64,000 nucleotides of DNA from Wolbachia endosymbiont of Oedothorax gibbosus (GCF_936270435.1 NZ_OW370567.1:620001-684000); one strand, 5' to 3'; positions 48,387-58,296 are shown, numbered from the stretch's first letter. Notes: generated by a model not told the origin, from the letters alone. Numbers and translations: made by a program.

Positions 48387-49374
48387 TACAAAGAAAAAGA
48401 AGATTTAGAAATGGCAATTCAGCAATCTGGTATAGGTAAAAAGTCTCTTGCAGATGAGATAGAAGAAGTGGAGAAAAATGAGAAAATAGAGAGTTTGAGA
48501 AAAGAAATTAAGCAGAAGGATGAAAAGATACAGCAGATAGTAAGAGAGAGCCAGAAATTAGAAGGAAAGCTTCAAGATTTAAGGGCAAAGTATTCGGAAG
48601 TAAAAAACGAAGATAGTGAGTATATTGAAAATTTAACCCGTAAACTAAAACAAGCTGAGATTGGATTTATCGATAATAAAGATAAGCTGACTGAGCAAAT
48701 AGAAAAATTGGCAGAAGAAAAGGAAAATTTATTTAGACAATTAAAAGCAAAAAGTACAGATTCAACATCGTTCAGAAAGCAACAATCAGAAATAGATAAG
48801 CTTAAACAACAGCTTAAGGAAAAGGAAGGGATGTTAACGTGTACACAGGAAGAGCTGGCATCTGTCAAAGAGAGTCTAGAGCAACTGCAGAACATATTAC
48901 AGCAGGAAAAAGGTCAGGCAACTCAAACTGAAGTTGAATATGAAAGTAGAGGAACAAGCATGCAGCAGCAAGACCAAGGTATACAAGCTGTAAACAACAA
49001 CTCAAGCAGAATAGCTAGTGGGTTAAGACAAGAAAACAAAAATTTGACTAGAGACAAACTAACTATATCTGAACAATTAAAACAAAAAATAAGAGAGATT
49101 GACGAATTAAAGAAAAATTTAAAGCAATTACAAGAAGAAAATAAACAACTAAAACAAAAAGCTACTCAAAATGCAGGAGTATCTTCAACAGACCAAAGAG
49201 AGACTAAGGAAGTGGAAGTTCAAACTGACGTGCAAATGAATGATTTCCATGATTTATATAATGAAAAAGGTGAATATGTTAAAACAGAATTCTCAAATCC
49301 AAACGCAGTCCCTGCTGAGGGTCCGGAAAAATCTCCTCGGAAGTGTTAAATAAACTGTAATAGTTTAGACTTGA

Positions 49375-49860
49375 TCTGACAGGCATGACTTATCTGACAG
49401 AACGAAGTCAAAACCAATATCAGAATCTATTTTAATGTCATCAATATTTTTTTGGTAAGCAATATGCATACTGTCAAAAAAGGTCTGCATAGCAATACTT
49501 ACCCGAATGAGGTCTAGTTCTATTGTAAAAATGCAACCAATGATCTACATCTAACTGAAGCTCTTCCAAAGTACTATAAATCTTTTTTCTAAAGATAATA
49601 TTGATCTTGCATAGTTCTATGAAGCCTTTCACATATACCATTAATCTGTGGAGAATAAGCTTTGGTTCTAGAATGATCAATATTTTCTACTCCCAAATAT
49701 AGCTGGTACGCATGATTCCCTGGTTTGCCACAATACTCTGTACCTCAAAATGCGTAGCAAAGGAACTTTCTGTTCATCAAAAAATGGTATAACTCTATCA
49801 TTGAGAAGATCTGCAGCTGTGATGGCAGTTTTCTCCGTATAATGTTAAAAATAATGTAGA
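49375..49860 (-). pseudogene. IS481-family transposase remnant, C-terminal part
   Basis: The minus strand reads TKAYSPQINGICERLHRTMQ (in one frame) and, after a shift, LRKKIYSTLEELQLDVDHWL then HFYNRTRPHSGKYCY. This is the end of the integrase core of IS481-type transposases, with the catalytic E in the ICERLHRT segment. Frameshifts and small deletions disable it. It fills the gap between the coiled-coil gene and ftsA. An N-terminal scrap of the same family is at 52893-53091. Confidence 0.75.
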
Positions 49861-49973
49861 AATTTAACGCTAATTTTAGCATATCATGTTTAATGAACAA
49901 AAATCAAGTACCATATTTTATACGTTCTTGAATTAGCAATCCAAATTAAAGACTTGTTTTGTAATGGGTAAAG

Positions 49974-51212
49974 TTACACTGTGACTTTCGACTTAACCCA
50001 ATTATACAACTTACTCATTTTACCATCTTGACCGAGCATTCCAGAGTTATTTTTATAAAAAGTGTCAACTATTAGCTTTATAGAGCCTATGGCAGCAGAA
50101 AATACAGGATTTTTATCATATTCGCCATCAAGGCCACTGAGGGATTCAGGGCACCCAATTCGAACTTGTTTATTGAATATATAGCCTGCAATCTCTTTCA
50201 TGCTTGTGAGTTGACTAGTTCCACCTGTGATCACTACTTTATTAATTGGATCTTTCTGCTCTTGAAATTGCTCTCTTACCATTTCAAGTATTTCTTCAAC
50301 TCTTGGTCTTATGATGTTAATAAGCTCAGATTTGAATACTTGAGTAGGTTCATCATTTTCACTATTTTGCACTGTAATATATTCGTTCTCATCTATTGAG
50401 GTTACGATAGTGCTACCATACAGTATTTTTATATACTCTGCACGTTCTATGCTTGTGCATAGCCCGTAAGCAATATCTCGAGTGATATGAACGCCACCAA
50501 TTGGAACGCTGCTTGCACACACAAGTTTCCCTCTTTTGAAAATTCCAATTGCAGTGCATCCGCCTCCTATATCAACAATAGCAGTTCCGAGCTCTTTTTC
50601 ATCTTCACTGAGACACGCAAGACCTGCAGAATATGCAGAAGCAATACAACCTGCCATATTTAATCCACCATTATTGGTAATACAGTTTTCAATATTGGTA
50701 AGCGCTGGACGCGAAGCAGTGACAACATTAACATCAGCAGATAGTCTTTTTCCGTACAATCCACCAACCTCTTTTATATCAGTCATGTCATCCAAGTGAT
50801 ATTTCAGTGGTATATTGTGAATGATAACATTTTCTTCAATATATTTCTCAAACGTCTGAAAAACTACACGTCTTATATCACGCTCAGAAATCTCATGATT
50901 AGCTGCAATAATTTCATTATGTACATTGAAAGATGAGATGCCACATCCAGCAATATTCACATATATCTGGTCTATAGTTTCCTCTGACACTTGCTCAGCT
51001 AAACCTATAGTTGATGAGATGGAGTAATTTGCGTGTTTTACATTAGTTATCGACCCACCGTTTACACCTTCTGCAATCTTATAACCCGTTCCTGTTACTT
51101 TATAGCTGAAGTTGCCATTTATCTTAACGATTAGACAAATAATCTTTGTTGTACCTATGTCTAAAACAGCAAAAACGTTTCTCTTTGGTTTTGCTATTAC
51201 TGCAGAGTACAT
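49974..51212 (-). CDS. ftsA: Cell division protein FtsA
   Basis: 412 residues. The actin-like ATP-binding fold is shown by VFAVLDIGTTKIICLIVKIN (phosphate 1), GTAIVDIGGGCTAIGIFKRG (phosphate 2) and NKVVITGGTSQLTSMKEIAG (adenosine loop). The SHS2/1C region lies near residues 80-170, with VNIAGCGISSFNVHNEI. The C-terminal amphipathic helix that binds the membrane is visible in SKLYNWVKSKVTV. It tethers FtsZ to the inner membrane. It is on its own here, with no ftsQ or ftsZ next to it. The intergenic space of about 140 bases to def is divergent. Confidence 0.95.
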   Translation of the reverse strand: MYSAVIAKPKRNVFAVLDIGTTKIICLIVKINGNFSYKVTGTGYKIAEGVNGGSITNVKHANYSISSTIGLAEQVSEETIDQIYVNIAGCGISSFNVHNEIIAANHEISERDIRRVVFQTFEKYIEENVIIHNIPLKYHLDDMTDIKEVGGLYGKRLSADVNVVTASRPALTNIENCITNNGGLNMAGCIASAYSAGLACLSEDEKELGTAIVDIGGGCTAIGIFKRGKLVCASSVPIGGVHITRDIAYGLCTSIERAEYIKILYGSTIVTSIDENEYITVQNSENDEPTQVFKSELINIIRPRVEEILEMVREQFQEQKDPINKVVITGGTSQLTSMKEIAGYIFNKQVRIGCPESLSGLDGEYDKNPVFSAAIGSIKLIVDTFYKNNSGMLGQDGKMSKLYNWVKSKVTV

Positions 51213-51350
51213 TAGTTAACCTTATTACGCAATTTCATTTAAATTATAGCTTTCTTTAATAATTTATATTTCTATTATAGATATAGCAACATTTTAATAT
51301 ACCCTAAATTCTGGACAAAAGGAAAAATAAAACATAGAATTATAATTTTT

Positions 51351-51887
51351 ATGTCCATATTACCAATTGTAATTGCTCCTGATGAAAGATTAATCACACG
51401 TGCCAGTGAAGTAACAGATATAAACGATAAAATTAAAGAATTAGTAAACGACATGTTCGAAACTATGTATGATGCAGAAGGTCTTGGCCTTGCTGCAGTG
51501 CAAGTTGGAGTGTTGAAGAGAATTTTTGTTATGGATGTTCAGCTAGAAACAATTGAAAATGAGCCAGTAGGGTATGAGTCGATTGGCAAATTTTGCATGA
51601 TTAATCCAGAAATTACGGAATTATCTGATGAAGAAGTGACTCTCAAGGAAGGATGTCTTTCTATTCCAGAGCAAAGCTATGAAATTAAGCGTCCAAAATA
51701 TTTGACTGTGAAATATAAGGATTTAAATAATGAGGAACAGACGCTAAAAGCTTGCGGCTGGCTTGCAAGGTGTATTCAGCATGAATTAGATCACTTAAAC
51801 GGCATATTATATATTAGACATTTATCTAAGTTGAAGTATGATATGGCAATGACAAAAGCACAGAAGATTAAAAAGCAACATGAGTAA
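51351..51887 (+). CDS. def: Peptide deformylase
   Basis: 178 residues. The three deformylase motifs are present: GLGLAAVQVGV (motif 1, with V in place of the common I/P position), EGCLSIPEQS (Cys ligand) and QHELDHLNGIL (two His ligands and the catalytic Glu). The enzyme removes the formyl group from new proteins. It overlaps udg by eight bases, and a methionyl-tRNA formyltransferase gene is not next to it. It is preceded by a divergent ftsA. Confidence 0.95.
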   Translation: MSILPIVIAPDERLITRASEVTDINDKIKELVNDMFETMYDAEGLGLAAVQVGVLKRIFVMDVQLETIENEPVGYESIGKFCMINPEITELSDEEVTLKEGCLSIPEQSYEIKRPKYLTVKYKDLNNEEQTLKACGWLARCIQHELDHLNGILYIRHLSKLKYDMAMTKAQKIKKQHE

Positions 51888-52701
51888 GGAAGATCTAGAA
51901 TTACTAAAGTTTTACCATGAAGTGGGCGTTGATTGCACACTAACAGAGGATGAAGAGGAAAAAGAGCTGGAGAGCAAAGAACCTTCTGTTATTCAAACTG
52001 GGACCCAGAAGAAAGATGCAGATACGTGCTGGAATGACACTAAAGATGGAAAAGAGCCTCAAAACTTCTTTCCAAGTGATTGGATAATCGAAGCAAGGAA
52101 ACTTGCAAGTAAATGTAGTAGTGTGGATGAACTAAGAAGTGCAGTTGAATCATTTGAAGGTTGTGAGATAAAAAAAACTGCAACCAATACTGTTTTTTCT
52201 GATGGCAATTCAAACGCGAAAATTATGCTTGTTGGTGAAGCTCCAGGAGCAAATGAAGACCTTCAAGGCATACCATTTTGTGGTGCAAGTGGAATGTTGC
52301 TTGATAAGATGCTCAGCGCAATAAATCTTGATCGCACTAAGGTATACATAAGCAATACCGTATTTTGGCGCCCACCTGGCAATAGAAAGCCAACCGACCT
52401 AGAGCTTGATATGTGCAGACCATTTGTTGAGAAGCATATTGCACTAGTTTCACCACAGATTTTGGTTTTAGTCGGGGGAATTGCGTGTTATAGCCTTCTT
52501 GATAACACAAAAACTATATCAACCTTGCGTAGCAGATTTCATACGTATACTAACCAATATTTGTCCAATTCAATCACTACAGCTGCTATATTTCACCCAG
52601 CTTACCTACTGCGTCAGCCAATGCAAAAACGTTTAGCCTGGGAGGATTTAAAGAAGATTAGGGAGTATCTTGATAATACCAATACCTGTACAAATACTTA
52701 A
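51880..52701 (+). CDS. Uracil-DNA glycosylase (family 4/5-like)
   Basis: 273 residues. The catalytic motif MLVGEAPGANEDLQGIPFCG and the second motif IFHPAYLLRQP (H and P of HPAYLL) are clear. VFWRPPGNRKPTD lies between them. The N-terminal 70 residues are a charged extension. In family 4 enzymes four cysteines hold a 4Fe-4S cluster. Here a single Cys stands at the usual CxxC place (FEGCEIKKTATNTVF), so the cluster type is uncertain. It removes uracil from DNA for base-excision repair. It starts inside def and is probably translated with it. Confidence 0.85.
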   Translation: MSKEDLELLKFYHEVGVDCTLTEDEEEKELESKEPSVIQTGTQKKDADTCWNDTKDGKEPQNFFPSDWIIEARKLASKCSSVDELRSAVESFEGCEIKKTATNTVFSDGNSNAKIMLVGEAPGANEDLQGIPFCGASGMLLDKMLSAINLDRTKVYISNTVFWRPPGNRKPTDLELDMCRPFVEKHIALVSPQILVLVGGIACYSLLDNTKTISTLRSRFHTYTNQYLSNSITTAAIFHPAYLLRQPMQKRLAWEDLKKIREYLDNTNTCTNT

Positions 52702-52892
52702 CGTAAAATCAACCACTATCACAGAAACTTACTTGGATAAAGCTGGTCTCGAATTTGTGCCTTTGTAAACAACGATGTAGACTAGAAGTGCGGAATTGTA
52801 GACTGCAGAGCATAAAGGCAGTCGTCTAATGGTAGCAGCGTATGTTTGCGAAATGCAACAATTACAACTTCCTCTCTTCCAGAGTTAAAACA

Positions 52893-53091
52893 GTCGATTT
52901 GGATGCTTTGGAGCATCTTTGGTAAATGAGCGTTTTCTCCATTTAACAATAGTTTTTGGATTAAGGTTGTAGTTCTTTGCTATGCTCTCTTTACTATTTT
53001 GTATTGCTCTACGAATTGCCTCTGTTGTTCTGGCGCACCCATGTAACCATAATTCCTCCTTTGATGGTATTGTTTTCTCATATTTTATCAT
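52893..53091 (-). pseudogene. IS481-family transposase N-terminal fragment
   Basis: It reads MIKYEKTIPSKEELWLHGCA, then RTTEAIRRAIQNSKESIAKN and YNLNPKTIVKWRKRSFTKDA. This is the helix-turn-helix start of an IS481-type transposase. It has a small internal deletion and stops before the catalytic core. Confidence 0.75.
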
Positions 53092-53119
53092 ACCATCACA
53101 CTGTGGGACTGTACATCTT

Positions 53120-53830
53120 ATACCAAATCTCATAAATAAGTAGGCAAATAACTCACAGAACAAATGGTTTTGATTGAACTTTCCGTAATATTACGAATGA
53201 ATGCATATACAGTATCCTCCAATAAACTAACAGAGTCATATATTCTATTTTTAATGAGATTGTCTTTCAAATATTGCCATAAACGCTCTACTGGATTTAA
53301 CTCTGGTGAATATGGAGGTAAATAGATTAAGGTAATATTTTGTGGTATTTTTAAACCTTTGGATCTATGCCATCCTGCACAATCCACAACAAGAAATGCC
53401 TCCCTTGTTCCTAAATATTGTGACATCTGCTCAAGGAATATATTCATACAATCAGTATTGACGTTTGGTGCGAATAAGCTAGAACTCTCTCCATTTCTAG
53501 GATTAACTGCACTATAGAGATAAAAGTTTTGCCTACCTAATTTTACCTTAACCTGTGTCCTAATGCCTTTTTTAAACCATCCGTGTCCAATCTTTGAATG
53601 TGTGCCAAACCGCGACTCATCGAAGAAAAATAGCTCTTTTTCGTGATACGTGACAATAGTTTCATTAAGATTTTTTTTTAAACTCTTCTTGTTTATTTTT
53701 ATCCTGTTTATTGTGCACAGGCCTTGGAGTAATATACGAAAAACCTAACTTTTGCATCAGTCTATGTGCTGTAGACTTACTTACCTCAATAGAAAACATT
53801 TTCTCAATTATGATTTTTAATTGTATCCGT
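53120..53830 (-). pseudogene. IS630-family transposase, decayed copy
   Basis: Same family as 18697-19702. From the right: FSIEVSKSTAHRLMQKLGFS, then FFFDESRFGTHSKIGHGWFK, NIFLEQMSQYLGTREAFLVV and LIYLPPYSPELNPVERLWQY. Frame breaks occur near 53650-53690. The N-terminal helix-turn-helix is replaced at about 53823 by an IS66-type end (GTATCCGTTCAGG). Confidence 0.8.
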
Positions 53831-53912
53831 TCAGGATAGCGGCAAGACCATAGAGTAAAAGTGAGTTTACAACAAATGGTGTCATCCCAGTCTGGGATCC
53901 AGGTTACTATAT

Positions 53913-55407
53913 ATGAAAAGTTATTATGTTTATATACTTGCAAGTGAACAAAATGGGACCCTGTATATAGGTATAACGTCAAATTTAATTAAACGAATTT
54001 GGGAGCATAAAAGCAAAGCCATTTCCAGTTTCACGTCAAAGTACAATGTTATACCAATTCCTATTACATAACAAACAAATAGACAATAGAAGTGAGAAGG
54101 TTATACTAAGGCAGTATAATGATGGAGTTTTGGAATGGCATTGGTATCAAAATTATTAGACGAAAAAGTTGTGGATTTAGCAAAGGAAATGTTGAAAAAA
54201 GTAAGGAATAATGCATATGTTTCAAAGAAATTACAAGCCGTAATAGCAGCCAAAAAGCACAGTATATCGGAGGTAGCAAGAGTGTGTAAAATCTCGAGAA
54301 CCGCATTGACTGAATGACCTAAAATTTGGAAGGATAGAAAAACTGTTTGCGCCGCCTGAGCGCCGTAGAAAAAGTATACTAAATCAGAGTCAACGCGGGC
54401 AAATTGAGATGTGGATAGAAGAAAATCCGAACATTACTATTAAAGAAGTAAAAGTGAAGATATTAGAAGAATTTGGCTTAAATATCAGCAAATCTACAGT
54501 TCACAGCGAGATGCAAAAGATCTACATAACACCACGACCAATGCACCATAAACAAGATCCAAAAAAACAGGAAGAATTCAAAAAAAAATCTCAATGAGAA
54601 AGTAAATTCATATCCTCAAAAAGAGGTATTTTTCTTCGATGAATCTCGATTTGGAACGCATTCAAAAGTTGGACATGGATGGTTTAAAAAAGGTATGAGA
54701 ACGCAGGTAAAGGTGAAAATAGGTAGAGAAAATTTCTATCTTTATAGTGCTGTAAACCCAGAAGTGGAGAAGATTTCAGCCTATTTGCACCAAACGTAAA
54801 CACTGATTGTATGAACATATTTTTGGAGCAAATGTCGAAAGATTTGGAGTCTCAAGAGGCCTTTTTAATTATGGATTGTGCTAGTTGGAAAAAGCTTAAA
54901 AGTACCACAAAATATCACCATAATTTATTTGCCACCATACTCACCAGAGCTCAATCCCGTTGAGAGGTTTTGGTTATACATAAAACACAATATTTTGCGC
55001 AATAAAATCTACGATACTATCGGCCTACTTGAGGATGTTTTGTGCAAATTTATTGTCGATCTTTCCCCTGCTACAATTAAACAAGTTTGCAATGTCTCTT
55101 ATTTGTTCACTTAGTAAGGGGAGTTGGTATTAGTAAATTAGTCTACTTTGAGGAGTTTCAAGACATAAATTTAGCAATTAGTAAAGAAAAGCTTCTAAAA
55201 AGCTGGCAGAGAAAATGGAAAATAAACTTAATTGAAAAAACAAATCAAGAATGGAAAGATTTATATGATGAAATCGTATCTGGATTCCAGACTGGAATGA
55301 CACCATTTGTTGTGCAAATTACCTTTGCAAACAAATGTTCGTACAGCTGTGTGTCACGCACTTTGCTTCAATATTTGCACATTAGCCACTCCCCTGAACA
55401 GATATAG
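53913..55407 (+). pseudogene. GIY-YIG nuclease-family protein split by an IS630
   Basis: The first part (53913-54051) reads YYVYILASEQNGTLYIGITS then NLIKRIWEHKSK, with the GIY-YIG pair as VYI/YIG, the R and the H. The second part (55130 onward) reads ISKLVYFEEFQDINLAISKE then LLKSWQRKWKINLIEKTNQE. Removing the element and one TA restores the frame (SKYNV/ISKLVYFEE). The conserved domain ends at EWKDLYDEIV. The next 38 residues are translated from a palindromic repeat (SGFQTGMTPF onward), and the stop comes from the next IS630 end. The family includes repair and mobile nucleases; most short members are uncharacterised. Confidence 0.75.
54052..55127 (+). mobile_element. IS630-family element inside the GIY-YIG gene
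   Basis: The ends CCAATTCCTATT and GAGTTGG-type inverted repeat are flanked by TA duplications (54050-54051 and 55128-55129). The transposase inside (MALVSKLLDEKVVDLAKEML onward, 54135) is broken by several shifts and stops, but FFFDESRFGTHSKVGHGWFK and IIYLPPYSPELNPVERFWLY are readable. It is a decayed copy in a still recognisable target. Confidence 0.8.
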
Positions 55408-56354
55408 TACTTTTCATAATAGTCCAAATAAGGTAAAATAAGGATTTGTAGTAGTGAAGGTAGGTATGCCAGCAGCATATAGTTATGACTTAAGGAAAAA
55501 AGCAATGGAAGCTCTAGACGAGGGAGAAAGCAGAGAAACAGTGGCAGCAAGATTTAAAATTGGACGAACTACTTTGTGGGAGTGGCAGCAAAGAAGAAAA
55601 GAAACAGGTGACTTTCAATCAAAAAAACTTGGAAATGGAGGTTACAATCACAAAATTACCGACTGGGATGCCTTTGCTAAATTTGCCAGAGAAAACGGAG
55701 GAAAGACTCTATTGGAAATGGCTAAACTTTGGAGCAACGTTAGTATCCAAACTATCCACCGAGCCCTGAAAAAAATTGGATTTACACGCAAAAAAAGACC
55801 TATGGGTACAAGGAAAGAAGCGAAGAAAAACGTGCTAAATTCTTGAAAATTATAGCAACAAAAGAACCTAAAAACTTAGTGTATATAGATGAGTCTGGCA
55901 TTGACAACACTGAAGACTACCCCTATGGATATTGTCAGAAGGGACAGCGGTTTTATGCCCTAAAATCTGGGAAGAAAACTCAACGAATCAGTATGATTGC
56001 AGCTTTAAGTGAAAGAAAAATAGTTGCTCCATTAACCTTTGAAGGCCACTGTAATATGGATATTTTTAATGGATGGTTTGAGCAATTTTTGATACCGACC
56101 TTGGAACCTGGACAAACTGTCATTCTTGACAATGCTACTTTTCATAAGTCTGATAAGATCATTAAGCTTGCTAAAGGGATTGGTGCAGAAATTTTGTATC
56201 TGCCACCGTATTCTCCAGATTTTAACAAAATTGAACATCATTGGTTTGCTATAAAAAACAGAGTCAGGAAAAACATTCCTCTATTCAAGTCTTTTCGTCA
56301 TGCTGTTGATTCTGCCTTTCTATGATCTGTTCGGATTATTATGAGAAGTGCTAT
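55405..56354 (+). mobile_element. IS630-family element (Tc1-like sub-type 2)
   Basis: The ends read TAGTACTTTTCATAATAG and the complement of TAGCACTTCTCATAATAA. It encodes a transposase in two overlapping frames. Another copy of the same sub-type begins at 63770 at the window edge. Confidence 0.8.
55454..56325 (+). CDS. IS630-family transposase, two overlapping frames
   Basis: Frame one (55454-55846, 130 residues) has a helix-turn-helix (SYDLRKKAMEALDEGESRET then TVAARFKIGRTTLWEWQQRR). Frame two (55843-56325, 160 residues) has NLVYIDESGIDNTEDYPYGY, VILDNATFHKSDKIIKLAKG and LPPYSPDFNKIEHHWFAIKN, giving the D, D and E. The shifted continuation of the first frame (YKERSEEKRAKFLKIIATKE) makes a normal join, so a frameshift product is likely. 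Confidence 0.82.
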
Positions 56355-56490
56355 ACTTTTAATTTCTTAGCCGTTAGGTTGGCTCCTTCTTCTGCTATGA
56401 CATTTTTAATTTCTTCTTGCTGCTTGTAGCTCAACTTCGGCTTTACTCCACGTCCTGGTTGTATTTTAAACGCATTTACTCCGCCAACAA
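56355..56490 (-). pseudogene. IS630-family transposase scrap
   Basis: The minus strand reads GGVNAFKIQPGRGVKPKLSY then KQQEEIKNVIAEEGANLTAK, nearly identical to 40655-40780. It is cut by the IS630 sub-type 2 right end at 56354. Confidence 0.7.
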
Positions 56491-56600
56491 TGTTGCAAAA
56501 AACATAAAATTAGAGAAAAGCATTTCTCGAAAACTTCTGTGTCCAAAAACAAAAGTGCCATTTATTTATAGCGCTAATAATCGATTAACCATCAGCTTCA

Positions 56601-56888
56601 ATGAATGATATGAACATATTATTTCAAGGAAAGATCATGGGAAATAAGAGATTAGCTATACGAATTAGCTGTAGCTATGAACCTAACCGGTTGGCAGGAA
56701 AGTATTTGTTAGATGCTTATGAAAGAGCAGCGTCAAAGCAAGTAAGTCAAAAAAACTTAAAACATAAAAATGGGATTCAAGGAGGATCAAATGGTAACAG
56801 TGAGTTTATATGCAAGAGTTTCTTCGGGGAAACAAGCGCAAGAAAATACAATAGCAAGCCAAGTTGCAGCTTTAGAGAAGCAAATTAG
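56601..56888 (+). CDS. Short protein upstream of the phage-type recombinase
   Basis: The frame starts MNDMNILFQGKIMGNKRLAI then RISCSYEPNRLAGKYLLDAY, which looks like real protein. It overlaps the recombinase start by about 100 bases, where it becomes low in meaning. Phage WO integrase regions carry short genes beside the recombinase, so this may be one. I do not recognise a domain. Confidence 0.4.
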   Translation: MNDMNILFQGKIMGNKRLAIRISCSYEPNRLAGKYLLDAYERAASKQVSQKNLKHKNGIQGGSNGNSEFICKSFFGETSARKYNSKPSCSFREAN

Positions 56889-57198
56889 TATGGATTGGTA
56901 CAGATGTGAGTATAAATTTATTGATACGGCTACAGTGTTAGTCCGTCCTGGTCTAGAAAAATTACGTGATAAAGTAATAGAAGGCAAAATTGACAGGATT
57001 TACATTCATTCTCCTGATCGTTTATCTAGAAAATATGCATATCAAATGGTATTGCTTGAAGAATTTCAGAAAGCAGGAGCAGAAGCGGTTTTTTTAAATT
57101 ATGAGATTAACGATAACCCAGAATCCCAATTGCTGTTACAAATGCAAGGTATGATAGCAGAATATGAACGTGCAAAAATTATGGAACGAGGAGAGTAG
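56791..57198 (+). pseudogene. Phage-WO-type serine recombinase, N-terminal stub
   Basis: 135 residues from the ATG at 56791 (MVTVSLYARVSSGKQAQENT, catalytic Ser about residue 10). It continues with the resolvase motifs IYIHSPDRLSRKYAYQMVLL and LLQMQGMIAEYERAKIMERG. The recombinase and zinc-ribbon domains that should follow are replaced by an IS4-type fragment. A full WO integrase is about 470-500 residues. It marks a lost or rearranged prophage end; no phage structural genes are in the window. Confidence 0.8.
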
Positions 57199-57430
57199 AC
57201 CAGCGGAACTTCCCCACCAGCCTCTCGCAGAACCTTACTATTACCCACAAGTATAGAATTCATGAGCAAGTCTCCATCCTTCTGCTAAATCAAAGAGACG
57301 TTTCCATCCCTTCCACAAAGCTATAGGGCCTGGTTCTAAGTCATTTTTGCGAGCTAAAAACCCTCCTAACTTGCCCACCCACCTCACAATTTCTCTTATA
57401 GGTGGTGGAGTCTCAGGATAGTTTTTTGTC
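57199..57430 (-). pseudogene. IS4-family transposase C-terminal fragment
   Basis: The minus strand reads PPIREIVRWVGKLGGFLARK, then NDLEPGPIALWKGWKRLFDL and AEGWRLAHEFYTCG followed by a stop (57241-57243). This is the end of a Tn5-like IS4 transposase. It is cut by the IS5 at 57434. Confidence 0.75.
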
Positions 57431-57433
57431 TTA

Positions 57434-58296
57434 GAACCTGTTCATAATCTTTTAAGGAGTAAAGAAGTGAAAGCAAGAACGACCATTTGTAAGCTAGTGT
57501 TGAGTTTCCGCTCGCAATTTTTCCACAAACGCCTACATTTTTCCAACCAAGCAAAAGAGCGCTCAACAACCCATCTCTTTGGCAGTACAACAAAGGTGTG
57601 TAATTCACTTCGCTTTATTACTTCGACCGTCGAACCAATAGTTGCTTTTATTTGTGTTGCAAAATTTTCTCCAGTGTAGCCTGCATCAACAAGTATATTT
57701 TTAACTTCAGAGAGTTTTTCTTTAGCATTTTCGACCATTTTCATGGCACTGCTGCGGTCGGTTGCTTCTGCCGTTGTTACATAAATCGCGTGTGGTAAAC
57801 CTTGTGTATCTACTGCAATATGGCGCTTTATTCCTGAAATTTTTTTACCTGCATCGTAGCCCTTATTTTCAGCAGTATCTGCATTTTTTACGCTCTGAGC
57901 ATCAATTATACAAAAACTAGTTCTTTCTTTCCGACCATTGCTGATACGTGTCTCTCCAACTAATTTTTTTTAATACACGCTCCAAAGTACTTTCTGTATC
58001 TTCGCTTGGTTTTTCACTCCATTTTTTAAAATATTCGTAACAACTTCGCCATTTTGGAAAATCTTTTGGCAGCATTCTCCACTGACAGGCACTTTTTAGG
58101 ACGTACAGCACTGCACAAAATACATCATACAAATCAAGTTTTCTTGGTTTTGTTTTCTTCCTACTACTCTCCAGAATTGATCTGATTTTTTCAAATTGTT
58201 CTCGACTTATGTCACTTGGGTATAAATTTCTCATATATCCTTATTCATATACATCATCTCATAGTTTATCACTTTTTTGAGATTATGAACAGGTTC
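57434..58296 (-). mobile_element. IS5-family element (IS1031-like), copy 2
   Basis: Internal sequence as in copy 1, including the A-run frameshift. The flanking triplets are TTA on the left and TAA on the right, so there is no target duplication. The left flank is an IS4 scrap and the right flank is a RelE-type gene. Confidence 0.88.
57442..58234 (-). CDS. IS5-family transposase, two overlapping frames
   Basis: Same as copy 1: first frame 58234-57917 (105 residues), shifted catalytic frame to 57442 with IIDAQSVKNADTAENKGYDA, VDAGYTGENF and KRWVVERSFAWLEKCRRL. Full function would need the frameshift. Confidence 0.8.

Larger units (their letters stand above)
45275..49349 (+). pseudogene. Large coiled-coil protein gene broken by two IS982 copies
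   Basis: Three coding pieces (45275-46396, 47383-47405, 48392-49349) join in frame when the two IS982 copies and one target duplication each are removed. The result is a 700-codon gene. The start (MPQENENVFIAESQSLNVDE) and a globular part to about residue 230 are followed by a Ser/Pro-rich linker (SPQSPTPSSSGYSSPGSRRS). Long heptad-type coiled coils then run almost to the end (LRKEIKQKDEKIQQIVRESQ). Short motifs ATQTE, GIQAV and VQTD occur near residues 550-660. No signal peptide or membrane span is seen. I do not recognise a named family. The surviving 379-residue front piece ends with five residues from the IS. Confidence 0.75.

Noticed and set aside
52818-52885. AGTCGTCTAATGGTAG resembles the D-arm of a tRNA
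   Set aside because: No acceptor pairing, anticodon stem or T-loop (GTTCGA) follows within tRNA length; at most a decayed fragment.
56601-58000. A resident prophage WO with structural or cif genes
   Set aside because: Only a recombinase stub and one short gene are present; no head, tail, lysis or cif sequence was seen in the window.
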